Numbered from the stretch's first letter, positions 7,213 to 16,347 are shown. The stretch: DNA of 64,000 nucleotides from Maribacter algarum (ex Zhang et al. 2020) (GCF_005885635.1 NZ_VATY01000003.1:310001-374000), one strand, 5' to 3'. Notes: a model not told the origin generated them from the letters alone. A program made the numbers and translations.

Positions 7213-8925
7213 ATGAAAACAAATTTTAAAAGTGTACGACGAATTTTAAGTATTTTTTTGACCGCCTTGCTGTTAACAAGTACGAGCTGCAGTAAGGATC
7301 CAGTTACACCGCCAATAGAAGAAATTGGGGAGCCCATAAATCCTGGAGATGGTAAAATAGAAACCGCACCAGGTATTGATATTGACGAAGTTGAAAAGGA
7401 CAATGGCGAAGTAGGCCTTATGGTCAATGCCCGTGAAATTACCAAAAAAGGATACAACACCGCATTCGCAGATATTTTGGTGGAGGCAACCACTGGAAAT
7501 TTTAGTCAAATTGATCTCCCAATAGACGAATTTACTAATATGGCTGTACTGCGTTTAGAAATTGACGACCTTACAGAAGAACAAGAAGCTGAACTTAGAG
7601 ATGGCGTTGATTTGGTGGTTACCGTAAAAGATGACTCTAAAAATGTATTAGAGGTTTTAAATTTTACTAAAACTTCTTTTAGTGATAGCCCAGATGAATT
7701 AATAATGCCAGGAGAGGAATTGGAAGACCTTACCGATGTGGTGAAGTTTAAAAGTGGTATCCCCTACTATATTCAGGTGTATAGTGATGACGGAAAAGAA
7801 ATTATAGGCGGGCCAGATAATAGAACATTTAACCATAATACTAGCTTATCTCAAAATATATACTTCCGACATTCTGCTGAAATTGATTATACCTTTGACA
7901 CCTCTACAGCGTATTTCTTTGAAGAAATCCCAGGAAAACCAGGTGTATTCTCATTTGGCATTAAAGATGGACCGGAAGATAAGTTATATGCTTATATTAC
8001 TGTCGATAGATCTGGCGAATTACAAATTCAGACCCGTGCAAATAGAAAAAAAAATGGGGTTAATACGAATACTTCAGATTTTCCTAATTACCAATTTCAT
8101 ATTGAAAAAGTAGGTCAAGGCATGTATACTTTTTCTACTGAACTCCCTTCATTTGATAAAGGTACTTTAAAAAGAGCAGGTGAACACGGTGGTAGATTTG
8201 GAATGTCGAGTACTAGGACTGAGCCAGCATACTTCAGAATTATTTCACTTGCCGTAGATTGGGATGTGCAGGAATTGGAAACCCGTTTTACACAACCTAT
8301 TTTACCCCCCGCAAATACAGACGCCGCTTTTAATAGTACGTTACGTAACTGCAGTAGTGGAGAACTAGTACAAACGGTAGGCCAAGCGGAAACCTTAACA
8401 TCCACAACTTTTACCGCTTGGGAAGATACTTTTTCTGTAAGTACCACCGATACTTATTCGATATCGGCAACCGTAAGTGCAGAAGTAGAAGGCAAATTCT
8501 TTGGGAAGAAAGCCACCGTAGGGTTACAAGTAACCGGAGGCTACCAATTTTCCAAGACCGAAACCGAAACAAATACAAGATCTGGTGGACTGGAAAATAG
8601 CCGAAGCGTAACCATTTCGACTGAACGAAGCATTACTGTACCTTCGCAACGTGCCACACAGGTTTCCGATCTTTACCAAACCTACAGAAACATCAAGGTA
8701 CCTTTTGTTCAACGATTTAGAGTTAGAGGAGATTTCCAAGAAGATGGTAGCCCTTTAAGCGGCGAGGAAATCCTTACTCAATTCAACTTTAATAGTTTTT
8801 CTGGAGTAGTCACCGAAATAGGGTCTGACTTTATTGAAGTAACGATTAGAGGTACCAATACAATAGATCGCCTAATTGATACCCGTACTTCAGCGGATAA
8901 TGTCGAGCCCAATTGCGGAAGTTAA
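7213..8925 (+). CDS. Surface lipoprotein 2, putative aerolysin-like C-terminal region
   Basis: 570-residue paralogue of lipoprotein 1. The lipoprotein signal ends at STSC with SKD after it. It lacks the thrombospondin-3-like loop but keeps the Ig-like N-terminal beta region (VNAREITKKGY versus VDARKVAKKGY in lipoprotein 1), a middle beta-trefoil-like part with a matching YYIQ motif, and the Ser/Thr-alternating C-terminal part with ITVPSQRATQVSDLYQTY and a strand leading to QRFRVRG. Both end with a Cys near the C-terminus. The similarity to ETX/MTX2 or aerolysin-type beta pore formers is by eye. GTG 7210 is in frame, but ATG 7213 matches the paralogues. The inferred regulator is C. Confidence 0.85.
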   Translation: MKTNFKSVRRILSIFLTALLLTSTSCSKDPVTPPIEEIGEPINPGDGKIETAPGIDIDEVEKDNGEVGLMVNAREITKKGYNTAFADILVEATTGNFSQIDLPIDEFTNMAVLRLEIDDLTEEQEAELRDGVDLVVTVKDDSKNVLEVLNFTKTSFSDSPDELIMPGEELEDLTDVVKFKSGIPYYIQVYSDDGKEIIGGPDNRTFNHNTSLSQNIYFRHSAEIDYTFDTSTAYFFEEIPGKPGVFSFGIKDGPEDKLYAYITVDRSGELQIQTRANRKKNGVNTNTSDFPNYQFHIEKVGQGMYTFSTELPSFDKGTLKRAGEHGGRFGMSSTRTEPAYFRIISLAVDWDVQELETRFTQPILPPANTDAAFNSTLRNCSSGELVQTVGQAETLTSTTFTAWEDTFSVSTTDTYSISATVSAEVEGKFFGKKATVGLQVTGGYQFSKTETETNTRSGGLENSRSVTISTERSITVPSQRATQVSDLYQTYRNIKVPFVQRFRVRGDFQEDGSPLSGEEILTQFNFNSFSGVVTEIGSDFIEVTIRGTNTIDRLIDTRTSADNVEPNCGS

Positions 8926-8949
8926 ATTTTATGATTTGAGTTCATTATT

Positions 8950-8972
8950 AAACAGGCCTTCGGGCCTGTTTT
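8950..8972 (+). terminator. Intrinsic terminator after lipoprotein 2
   Basis: AAACAGGCC-TTCG-GGCCTGTTTT followed by more T residues; the same hairpin as at 5072. Confidence 0.9.
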
Positions 8973-9007
8973 TTATTAAGCATACAGGTGATTTTAGAAA
9001 GAAAATG

Positions 9008-9015
9008 TATCTTTA
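9008..9015 (+). promoter_or_regulatory. Probable -7 box of regulator D
   Basis: TATCTTTA, the same eight bases as before regulator C, 18 bp before the ATG at 9033. Confidence 0.4.
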
Positions 9016-9032
9016 AAACAAACCAAACCCGT

Positions 9033-10907
9033 ATGAAACCCAAAATCATCTTTTGGTTTTTGTTTGTTTGTGTCATATCTCCCCCGCTCTGTGCCCAGCA
9101 AAATCAAAAACTGGACAGTTTACTGCAGATATATGAAAATCATTCTGACAATCAAGCGAAAGCTGATTTAATAAATGAAATAATTCAAATTGAACTCTAC
9201 AGTAATCCAGTACATGTCAAAAATAGGATAGACGAGTATATTTCGTTGTGTAAAAAAATCAACTACAAAAAAGGAGAGGGTCAGGCATATTATAGAAAAG
9301 CAGGTTATTACAGATATAAAGGTGTTTTAGATTCAGCCCTGCACTTCTACCAGAAGTCAAGACAAATATATGAACCTCTCAACAATATTGGAGGAGTATT
9401 AAATGCCAACGTTGAATCTGCCTTAGTCTATACGGAGCAAAACAAGTTAGATTTTGCCTATGAACGTCTAAATCACAATATTGACTTATACGAGAATAGA
9501 GACAGTCTGGCCAATGGAAATAAAGGGTTCAAGTTTATTGGCACAACCTACCACGTATTAGCAAATGCCTATTTGGAGCAAGGCATGTATAATTTAGCGC
9601 TTAAAAATGAATTGAAAGCCTTGAAATTATATGAACTAACTGAGAATGAATTATATACTGCCGATGCCTTAAATACATTAGGCTGTATTGAAGGAGAATT
9701 AAAAAATTATCAAAATGCCTACACCTATCTTAAAGAGGCGAGTGAATCTTATGAAAAGCACAACGATGTTGCGAATCAAGTGGTTTCCCTAATTAATTTG
9801 GGAAGTGTTTATTTCGACATGGGAGATTATGATAAGGCGGCCCAGTATCAAAAGGAGGGAATTGAGGCAGTAAAAAAAACAAATCATAAGCCCAGAGAAG
9901 CAGTTTTATGGTCGGGTCTTGGAAATACTTATGAAAAGTTGAATAAGCTGACCGAAGCAATAGAATGCCAAAAAAAGGCAATTGAATTGAACTCTGAATT
10001 AGGTTTTACTAACGATATTTTATCACCCTATTCATCAATAGGCAACCTCTATGCTCAAATAAATGATTTTGAAAAATCAAAATACTTTTTAGACAAAGTA
10101 ATCGAGCAAGCTGAAAGTAACAACCTCATAAAAGATGCATCTTTAGGTTACCAACGCAGATCAGTTTTATTTTCTAAAATGAAGCAATATGACCTTGCCT
10201 TAAACGATTATAAGAAGTTTAAGGCTTTCAAGGATAGTATGTTCAACACTTCGAAATCAAGGCAGATCGAGGAACTTCGTGCCATCTACGATACTGAAAA
10301 AAAAGAACAACAAATCGCTTTGCAGGAGCAGGAAATCACAGTTTTAGAACAAGAAGCATCAATTAGTGCCTTACAAAAACTTCTAATGGCGCTTGGGCTT
10401 TTATTATCACTATTAGGATTTTACGCACTTCGCCAAAAAATGAAGCGCAACAAACTTGAAAAAGAAAAAGTCGACGCCGAACTCGAGTTTAAGAAGAAAG
10501 AATTGACCACCCATGCCTTAAATCTTGCACGAAAGAATGAAACGCTTGAAAACCTAAAACTGAAGGCACAGGAATTGAAAGAAAAAGAAAATACGAGCAC
10601 GGGCTACAATCAATTGATTCGCTCCATCAATTTTGACCTGCAAGACGATAATAATTGGGAGAACTTTTCGCGTTATTTTGAAGAAGTGCATAAAGATTTC
10701 AATAGTAATGTGAAAACCAAATATCCCAGCGTTACCTCAAATGAACTTCGGTTGTTGGCACTTTTGAAGATGAACTTGTCTTCTAAGGAGATTGCCAACA
10801 TCCTCAATATTTCCCCTGAGGGGATAAAAAAAGCCCGCTATCGGCTTCGAAAGAAATTAGATCTTACTACGGAAGACTCTCTGCAAGATTTGGTATTGAC
10901 TTTATGA
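9033..10907 (+). CDS. TPR / transmembrane / LuxR-like HTH regulator D
   Basis: 624 residues from ATG 9033; an upstream GTG at 8988 would add 15 residues before the signal peptide and overlap the promoter, so I reject it. Signal peptide ends at LCAQ, then TPRs, coiled coil, one short span (LLMALGLLLSLLGFYAL), coiled coil and HTH. The recognition helix carries ARYRL, as in regulator E. No operator and no lipoprotein gene follow; regulator E begins only 34 bp downstream, so the two may be cotranscribed. The sensor halves of D and E are clear homologues (both start QQNQKLDSL) but diverged. Confidence 0.92.
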   Translation: MKPKIIFWFLFVCVISPPLCAQQNQKLDSLLQIYENHSDNQAKADLINEIIQIELYSNPVHVKNRIDEYISLCKKINYKKGEGQAYYRKAGYYRYKGVLDSALHFYQKSRQIYEPLNNIGGVLNANVESALVYTEQNKLDFAYERLNHNIDLYENRDSLANGNKGFKFIGTTYHVLANAYLEQGMYNLALKNELKALKLYELTENELYTADALNTLGCIEGELKNYQNAYTYLKEASESYEKHNDVANQVVSLINLGSVYFDMGDYDKAAQYQKEGIEAVKKTNHKPREAVLWSGLGNTYEKLNKLTEAIECQKKAIELNSELGFTNDILSPYSSIGNLYAQINDFEKSKYFLDKVIEQAESNNLIKDASLGYQRRSVLFSKMKQYDLALNDYKKFKAFKDSMFNTSKSRQIEELRAIYDTEKKEQQIALQEQEITVLEQEASISALQKLLMALGLLLSLLGFYALRQKMKRNKLEKEKVDAELEFKKKELTTHALNLARKNETLENLKLKAQELKEKENTSTGYNQLIRSINFDLQDDNNWENFSRYFEEVHKDFNSNVKTKYPSVTSNELRLLALLKMNLSSKEIANILNISPEGIKKARYRLRKKLDLTTEDSLQDLVLTL

Positions 10908-10941
10908 AGGGATTCTAGACCCTCTATAAACAGGTGAAAAA

Positions 10942-12816
10942 ATGAAAAAAAATCAACTACTTCTTTTCCTATTCTTAGTCGCTATCAATACCGTAATTCA
11001 AGGCCAGCAAAATCAGAAATTAGATAGTCTGATAAACCTATTGGAAAAATCAAAAGAAAGTGAAGAAAAGGCCGATATTTTGAATGAAATCATTCAAATT
11101 GAATTATATAGTCATCCAGTAGAAGTAAAAACCCGTATTAATGAACTAATTAAACTTTCTCAAAAGATTGATTATAAGAAAGGTGAAGCTAACGGCTATT
11201 ATAGAAAAGGAGGGTATTTCCTAAATAAAGGTATTTTAGATTCCGCAGAATATTATCATAGTAAATCACTTAAAATACATACCGATATCAAAAACACTAA
11301 AGGCATTTTAAATAATAATGTCCAAATTGCCTTAGTATACATGTATCAAAATAAATTTGATTTAACCTACGAGCACTTAAATCGAAATATTCAACTATAT
11401 GAAAATCGCGACAGTTTAAAACGAACAGATGACTTTAAATTCATTGGATCCACTTATCACACCTTTACCAATGCCTATGTAAAACAAGGCAGGTACAATA
11501 TGGCCTTGAAATCTGAACTAAAGGCGCATAGACTATATAAAGAATTAGTTGATGACGAAATTTATCAGGCAGATGCTTTGAATTCTTTAGGGCACGTAGA
11601 AAACAGCCTAAATAATTATGAGCAGGCACTTATTCATCTAAAAGAAGCTAACACAATTTTTGCTAAACATGAAGATCATTTTTTTGAATTAATTACCCTT
11701 GTCAACCTTGGCAATTCGTATTATGGCCTAAAGAATTATCACAAAACGCAAGAGATACACAGAAAAGGTTTGAAGCTTGCGCAGGAACTTGAAAACAAAG
11801 GTTATGCAGCTTTACTTTGGGGAAATTATGGAAATACATTTGAAAAATTAAATCAGCTTGATAGTGCCATAATCAGTCAGAAGAAATCGATTGAATTATA
11901 TACTGAGCTAGACAATAAAATGAGTATACTCCATCCTTATGTGAATCTTGGAAATTTATATAGAAAGACCAATAGATACAATGACTCAAAATACTATCTC
12001 GATTTGGTTATTCGAGAAGCTGGACCAAATAATCTGAATAAACTTCTAGCCTTGGCCTACGAATTCCGTTCTAACCTTAACGAAGACATTAATAAACCTG
12101 TATTGGCATTGGAGGACTATAAAAAATTCAAACAATATAAGGACAGCTTATTTGATACTTCAAAAACCCAACAAATAGAATCAATGCGAGCTCTATTTGA
12201 AACCGAAAAAAAAGAACAACAAATTGCTTTACAAGAAAAAGAGATAACGGTATTGGAACAAAAAGCATCAATAAGTAATCTTCAAAAATTACTGCTAGGT
12301 ATTGGCCTCCTTCTCTCATTTATAGGTTTCTATGCAATTCGCCAAAAAATGAAACGAAACAAACTTGAAAAGGAAAAAGTAGATGCCGAACTCGAATTCA
12401 AAAAGAAAGAATTGACCACGCATGCCCTGAATCTGGCACGAAAGAATGAAACGCTTGAAAATCTAAAACTGAAAGCGCAGGAATTGAAGCAAAAGGAAAA
12501 TACAGGAACTGGATACAATCAGTTGATACGCTCCATCAATTTCGATTTGCAAGACGATAATAATTGGCAAAACTTTTCACGGTACTTTGAAGAAGTGCAT
12601 AAAGATTTCAATAGTAATGTAAAGTCAAAATACCCAAGTCTGACCTCAAACGAGCTTCGCCTTTTGGCACTTTTAAAGATGAATCTTTCTTCTAAAGAAA
12701 TTGCCAACATCTTGAATATTTCCCCTGAAGGGATAAAAAAAGCCCGTTATCGCCTGCGTAAAAAGTTGGATTTAACTACTGAAGACTCTCTGCAGGATTT
12801 AGTCTTATCCCTTTAA
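10942..12816 (+). CDS. TPR / transmembrane / LuxR-like HTH regulator E
   Basis: 624 residues: signal peptide ending at IQGQ, TPR array, coiled coil, one span (KLLLGIGLLLSFIGFYAI), coiled coil and HTH with the same ARYRL recognition helix as regulator D; the last 130 residues of D and E are almost identical. It is followed by a GTCCACC-class operator and the two lipoproteins at 13054 and 14098, its inferred targets. Because D and E share a DNA-binding domain but not a sensor sequence, two inputs may meet at one promoter, or the two may form heterodimers. Confidence 0.92.
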   Translation: MKKNQLLLFLFLVAINTVIQGQQNQKLDSLINLLEKSKESEEKADILNEIIQIELYSHPVEVKTRINELIKLSQKIDYKKGEANGYYRKGGYFLNKGILDSAEYYHSKSLKIHTDIKNTKGILNNNVQIALVYMYQNKFDLTYEHLNRNIQLYENRDSLKRTDDFKFIGSTYHTFTNAYVKQGRYNMALKSELKAHRLYKELVDDEIYQADALNSLGHVENSLNNYEQALIHLKEANTIFAKHEDHFFELITLVNLGNSYYGLKNYHKTQEIHRKGLKLAQELENKGYAALLWGNYGNTFEKLNQLDSAIISQKKSIELYTELDNKMSILHPYVNLGNLYRKTNRYNDSKYYLDLVIREAGPNNLNKLLALAYEFRSNLNEDINKPVLALEDYKKFKQYKDSLFDTSKTQQIESMRALFETEKKEQQIALQEKEITVLEQKASISNLQKLLLGIGLLLSFIGFYAIRQKMKRNKLEKEKVDAELEFKKKELTTHALNLARKNETLENLKLKAQELKQKENTGTGYNQLIRSINFDLQDDNNWQNFSRYFEEVHKDFNSNVKSKYPSLTSNELRLLALLKMNLSSKEIANILNISPEGIKKARYRLRKKLDLTTEDSLQDLVLSL

Positions 12817-12836
12817 AATAAGGCCCTGAAAGGCCT

Positions 12837-12887
12837 GTCTACCTTTTGTCCTTAAGTTAATTTTGAGGTGTCCACCTCTTGTCCACC
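12837..12887 (+). promoter_or_regulatory. Four-repeat operator, GTCCACC class
   Basis: GTCTACC at 12837-12843, a decayed GTCCTTA at 12848-12854, GTCCACC at 12870-12876 and GTCCACC at 12881-12887. Spacing within pairs is 11 bp, the pairs are 33 bp apart, and the last copy starts 38 bp before the -7 box at 12919. The promoter-proximal pair is the better preserved one. Confidence 0.7.
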
Positions 12888-12918
12888 CTTGTTTTTTTAC
12901 TTCCTGAAACCAAGGCTA

Positions 12919-12926
12919 TAGGTTTG
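12919..12926 (+). promoter_or_regulatory. -7 promoter box TAGGTTTG for lipoproteins 3 and 4
   Basis: Identical to the boxes at 3146 and 7073 and at the same 38-bp distance from the proximal operator repeat. The predicted transcript start is near 12931. Confidence 0.7.
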
Positions 12927-12930
12927 TGGT

Positions 12931-13053
12931 GTCATTGAAATCAATCTAGACAATGACAACCGTTTTGTGGTCTTGCTCAGTTAGGTACTGCAGACTAAGA
13001 CTGAGTAAGTCACACAAAACAGTATTTAAGTTTAACCACAAACAAAACGGATT
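12931..13053 (+). promoter_or_regulatory. Structured 5' leader of lipoprotein 3
   Basis: The first stem pairs GTCATTG (12931-12937) with CAATGAC (12951-12957); relative to the copy at 7085 three consecutive pairs are replaced by three other Watson-Crick pairs. The composite stem pairs GTTTTGTG (12962-12969) with CACAAAAC (13013-13020) and encloses CTCAGTT/GACTGAG (12976-12982 with 12999-13005), where G-C of the other copies has become A-U. The TACTGCAGA loop is kept. Confidence 0.72.
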
Positions 13054-14052
13054 ATGAAAACGCAAAACAAGTATGTACTCTTGCCCCTTATCTTTTGCTT
13101 ACAATTCTTTCTTAGCTGTAGCTCTGATGACGCTGATGAAGTGGACTTGATGCCAGAACCTGATCCTGTATATACGGTAAATGACCTTGATGCTACAATA
13201 GAGGAAAATCCAGAAGACGGTACCATCCTAGGAACCTTGACCACCGATTTACCGGGATCTTTAACTTTTACTAGCAGTAACCCTGCCTTGGGTTTTGATA
13301 TTGCCTCACTCGAGGTAACTGTTGCAGATAAAGCTGCCTTCGATTATGAGTTGAATACTAACCTTACCGGTACCATTACCATTACCAATGGAGAAGACTC
13401 GGTTACCTCAAGCATTACGATAACCCTTACAGATTTTGTCGATGCTATTGAAGCCCATCTTACTATTTCTAAAGATGCGTATGCATCCGCATCATCAGGA
13501 GAGTGGATAGAGGTCACCAAGGATGAATTTGAAGCCTTGGAGAACCAGCTTGAAGAAATAAGCCATAGCGGAATTTCGCAAGAAGACTATGATTTTGATA
13601 TAAATACTGCCGTAGGTTTTAGTGGAGGTAATAACGATACAAGGGGACGGACCGTTGCCCATGTTTCAGATGCCACCCTTCCTATAGGTAGTTACTTATT
13701 CGGTATTCGTTTCTACGCCGGTACAGGTATTTTCGAAGTAAGCGAAGGCAATAAGATAAAACTTTCTGAAACTAGTATCACTGGGGAATATTTCGACATT
13801 GGAAACCCCTTACCAGAGAAAACGAGTACGGAAAGAGAGGTCTTTTTTATACTCAAGGGAAATCTTACCGCGACTACAAATAGTGCCCATCTAGCCTTTT
13901 ATTATGCTCCCAAGAATGGAGGAGGTCGTAAGGTGTCAAACGGGTTTCGATACGAAAGTAGCCGTGATGCCACAGATTTTGCTGGTGATCCCCGTCAAGG
14001 TCACACATATGCCTACCAAGGCCTGAGTACCACAAAACTACAATGGGAATAG
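13054..14052 (+). CDS. Surface lipoprotein 3, cadherin-like N-terminal domain
   Basis: 332 residues. The lipoprotein signal ends at FLSC, followed by SSDDADE, a clear acidic export signal for surface display. Residues about 45-130 form a cadherin-like or bacterial Ig-like beta domain (DATIEENPEDGTILGTL, then a repeated TITIT strand pattern). The C-terminal half is not recognised; it is beta-rich, without Cys or obvious catalytic motifs. It shares its first codons (ATGAAAACGCAAAAC) and leader with lipoprotein 1 but not its effector domains, so the same regulatory front end drives a different protein. It is followed after 45 bp by lipoprotein 4, probably in one transcript. Confidence 0.8.
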   Translation: MKTQNKYVLLPLIFCLQFFLSCSSDDADEVDLMPEPDPVYTVNDLDATIEENPEDGTILGTLTTDLPGSLTFTSSNPALGFDIASLEVTVADKAAFDYELNTNLTGTITITNGEDSVTSSITITLTDFVDAIEAHLTISKDAYASASSGEWIEVTKDEFEALENQLEEISHSGISQEDYDFDINTAVGFSGGNNDTRGRTVAHVSDATLPIGSYLFGIRFYAGTGIFEVSEGNKIKLSETSITGEYFDIGNPLPEKTSTEREVFFILKGNLTATTNSAHLAFYYAPKNGGGRKVSNGFRYESSRDATDFAGDPRQGHTYAYQGLSTTKLQWE

Positions 14053-14097
14053 AAGTATGAACCTAAAATAAAAAGATAACCACAAAACAAACGGATT

Positions 14098-16347
14098 ATG
14101 AAAACGCAAAACAAATTAATAACAAGAGCGATGGTAGTGATACTAACTGTCATTATACTAGGCTGTAGTAAAGATAATCTCGCAGATGAAGTGATCGCCC
14201 AAGACGTATGTAAAACCGACCCCTGCGGCAACCCAGATATTTGTCCAGATGCATGCCCAACTCCGGTTGCACCTGAAGGAAGTATCACCAAAGATGATTT
14301 TTCAACGGAGGGAAATCGTGTTGATACGGACAACGGTTTTACCATCGACGGTAAATTAGATATGAAAACAGAGTCGGGAGAAACCATATCCTTCATCGAT
14401 GCGGATGCAGAACTAGAATTTAACGAAGATGGATCGTTGAAAAACATCAGTGGAACGGTTGAGATACCTTCCCCTTCCAATTATTTTGAATTTGAAAATC
14501 CCGTAAAAGCTGATATTGGCTTCTTTACCGGTAAATACTTAAATGAAAACCGAAATTTTGAAATTAAACTAAAGGATACCATTTCCTATTTTGTATTTGC
14601 CATTTCAGTAGCTATCGAATTGAAAGTTGGTGTCAATGATGATCCTAATGCTACGAAACCCATTAGTATAAGTCCGCCTATAAGTGGGGGGCATATTACC
14701 TTAATCGCCGATTATAATGACCCCATGTATTTCTACTCCTTAGGAATCGATGGCTCCACAGGAAATAATAGCGGTGATGGAAACACAGATGATGATGACG
14801 AGCTTTCGGGGGTTAGTTTTGGCTTGTCTAAAAAAGGGCAATTGTTCTATGAACCCATATTACCTGTAGATAATGTGGTCAGCTTTGACGCAAAATCGGT
14901 AACTGGAGGCTCTTTTTCCTTCTGGGGAGTTTTAAAGACCAATGGCATGTATTATAAAAACAGTGGTTTCGACACGGATTTCAATCTGAAGGAACCTATG
15001 AATTCAACAATTACCGCTGGTTACAGGGCCGGCATCAACGGTACCATGAATTTTTCTGCGAATATCAAGAACATTGTATCCTTTAGTTTTCCCATGGGAA
15101 AAGGTAGTGCAGCGATAGTGGCCGAGGCAAATACCAAGGGCGAGATTGGAGCGCAAGCCTTCGTAAACGGATTGGTAGATCCCGATCTTTCTTGGTGGCC
15201 GACTTTCATACCTGTTACCCCAGATGGCAGTTTAAATGCCTATGGCTATGTTGAAGAAACCGGATTCTTTGATATGGGACTTTCAGGTGATCTTTCTTTG
15301 GAAATGCCAACAAAAACGAAAAGTATCGAAGGTGAAATGCAACTTACCCCAGAGGCCTTTACGATGAATGGTAAAGTAATAGACGGAGAAGACGAATGGG
15401 CTGCCAGGGCTATTTTCACCAAAGACGAAACACGCTGTATATCAACTCCTCCAGATAATTTTAGCGATGGTATCGCCGAAACAGTTACTGACCAAATCGA
15501 CAATGCTATTGCCATTACTGAAAAGGCTATAGAAGAACTCAATAAAGCCGAAGAACAATATGAGTTGGAACTTAGTTTGAGAGGTCTACGAGAAGTGTTA
15601 CCAGGAATAATAACTGAAGGAGAGAAAGCAATTGATGATGCAGCGCAGGCAGGAATCGATAGCGGTAATGCTATAATAAACAAATTCTTAAACGACAATG
15701 ATCGTGTGCTCTGTAGTCATAACCTCTCTGGTCAAATAACATCTATTACGAGAGGACATAGAGATGCACTGACCCGATTAAAAAATGCAGTGGCAGATGA
15801 AAATGACAATGCGCAAACTAGAGCAGAATTAGAAGCAGCTTTACGCGATCTGGCAAGTATGGACAAAATTAATAAAACCTTTTCGGTAACAATTATACAT
15901 GGAGGGACAGTTTTTAAATGTTCACGGTTTACTCGAACTGATACCAAAAGCGTAACTGTCAATGAAAGGATTCTAACAGCAAGTCAGAAAGCTATGCTTT
16001 TAGAAGCAGCAGACAATGTCAAACATATTCCTGAAGCAGACGGGATTCGAATTGATGCACAGCTTATTGTGAATCAATTGCCAACAGTCGAAGAATTGGA
16101 AAAGTTAAAAGGTGAGGTTACACAATGCGTGGCGGAGCTTACCGATGGACTGAGCGAAGCCGGTTTCATTTATAACCATGACAGTAAAGAATATAGCTTC
16201 TTTATAATTGTCAATGGTGAAGAAATAGAGGTAGATGGGTTCGACATATTCAAAAAAAATGAACTGATTGCCGTTGCCCGACCTGAAATAAACGGTTGCA
16301 ATCCGGATGATGCCTTAAAGAGACTAATTGAAAAAGCTAGAAGATAG
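14098..16347 (+). CDS. Surface lipoprotein 4, unrecognised large protein
   Basis: 749 residues. The signal ends at ILGC followed by SKDN. A Cys-rich stretch (CKTDPCGNPDICPDACPTP, about residues 38-56) follows the anchor, then a long beta-rich region to about residue 445 with repeated Gly/Thr/Ser strands, an acidic DDDDE linker near residue 237, and a mostly helical region from about 455. A domain near the end (about 600-749) has two short Cys-containing motifs. I do not recognise the family. The last bases before the ATG (AACGGATT) and the first five codons copy those of lipoprotein 3, but no promoter, operator or leader lies in the 45-bp gap, so it should depend on the promoter at 12919. A terminator follows at 16387. 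Confidence 0.8.
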   Translation: MKTQNKLITRAMVVILTVIILGCSKDNLADEVIAQDVCKTDPCGNPDICPDACPTPVAPEGSITKDDFSTEGNRVDTDNGFTIDGKLDMKTESGETISFIDADAELEFNEDGSLKNISGTVEIPSPSNYFEFENPVKADIGFFTGKYLNENRNFEIKLKDTISYFVFAISVAIELKVGVNDDPNATKPISISPPISGGHITLIADYNDPMYFYSLGIDGSTGNNSGDGNTDDDDELSGVSFGLSKKGQLFYEPILPVDNVVSFDAKSVTGGSFSFWGVLKTNGMYYKNSGFDTDFNLKEPMNSTITAGYRAGINGTMNFSANIKNIVSFSFPMGKGSAAIVAEANTKGEIGAQAFVNGLVDPDLSWWPTFIPVTPDGSLNAYGYVEETGFFDMGLSGDLSLEMPTKTKSIEGEMQLTPEAFTMNGKVIDGEDEWAARAIFTKDETRCISTPPDNFSDGIAETVTDQIDNAIAITEKAIEELNKAEEQYELELSLRGLREVLPGIITEGEKAIDDAAQAGIDSGNAIINKFLNDNDRVLCSHNLSGQITSITRGHRDALTRLKNAVADENDNAQTRAELEAALRDLASMDKINKTFSVTIIHGGTVFKCSRFTRTDTKSVTVNERILTASQKAMLLEAADNVKHIPEADGIRIDAQLIVNQLPTVEELEKLKGEVTQCVAELTDGLSEAGFIYNHDSKEYSFFIIVNGEEIEVDGFDIFKKNELIAVARPEINGCNPDDALKRLIEKARR

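Noticed and set aside
8988-9032. GTG start for regulator D
   Set aside because: It would place 15 residues before a normal signal peptide and overlap the probable -7 box at 9008.
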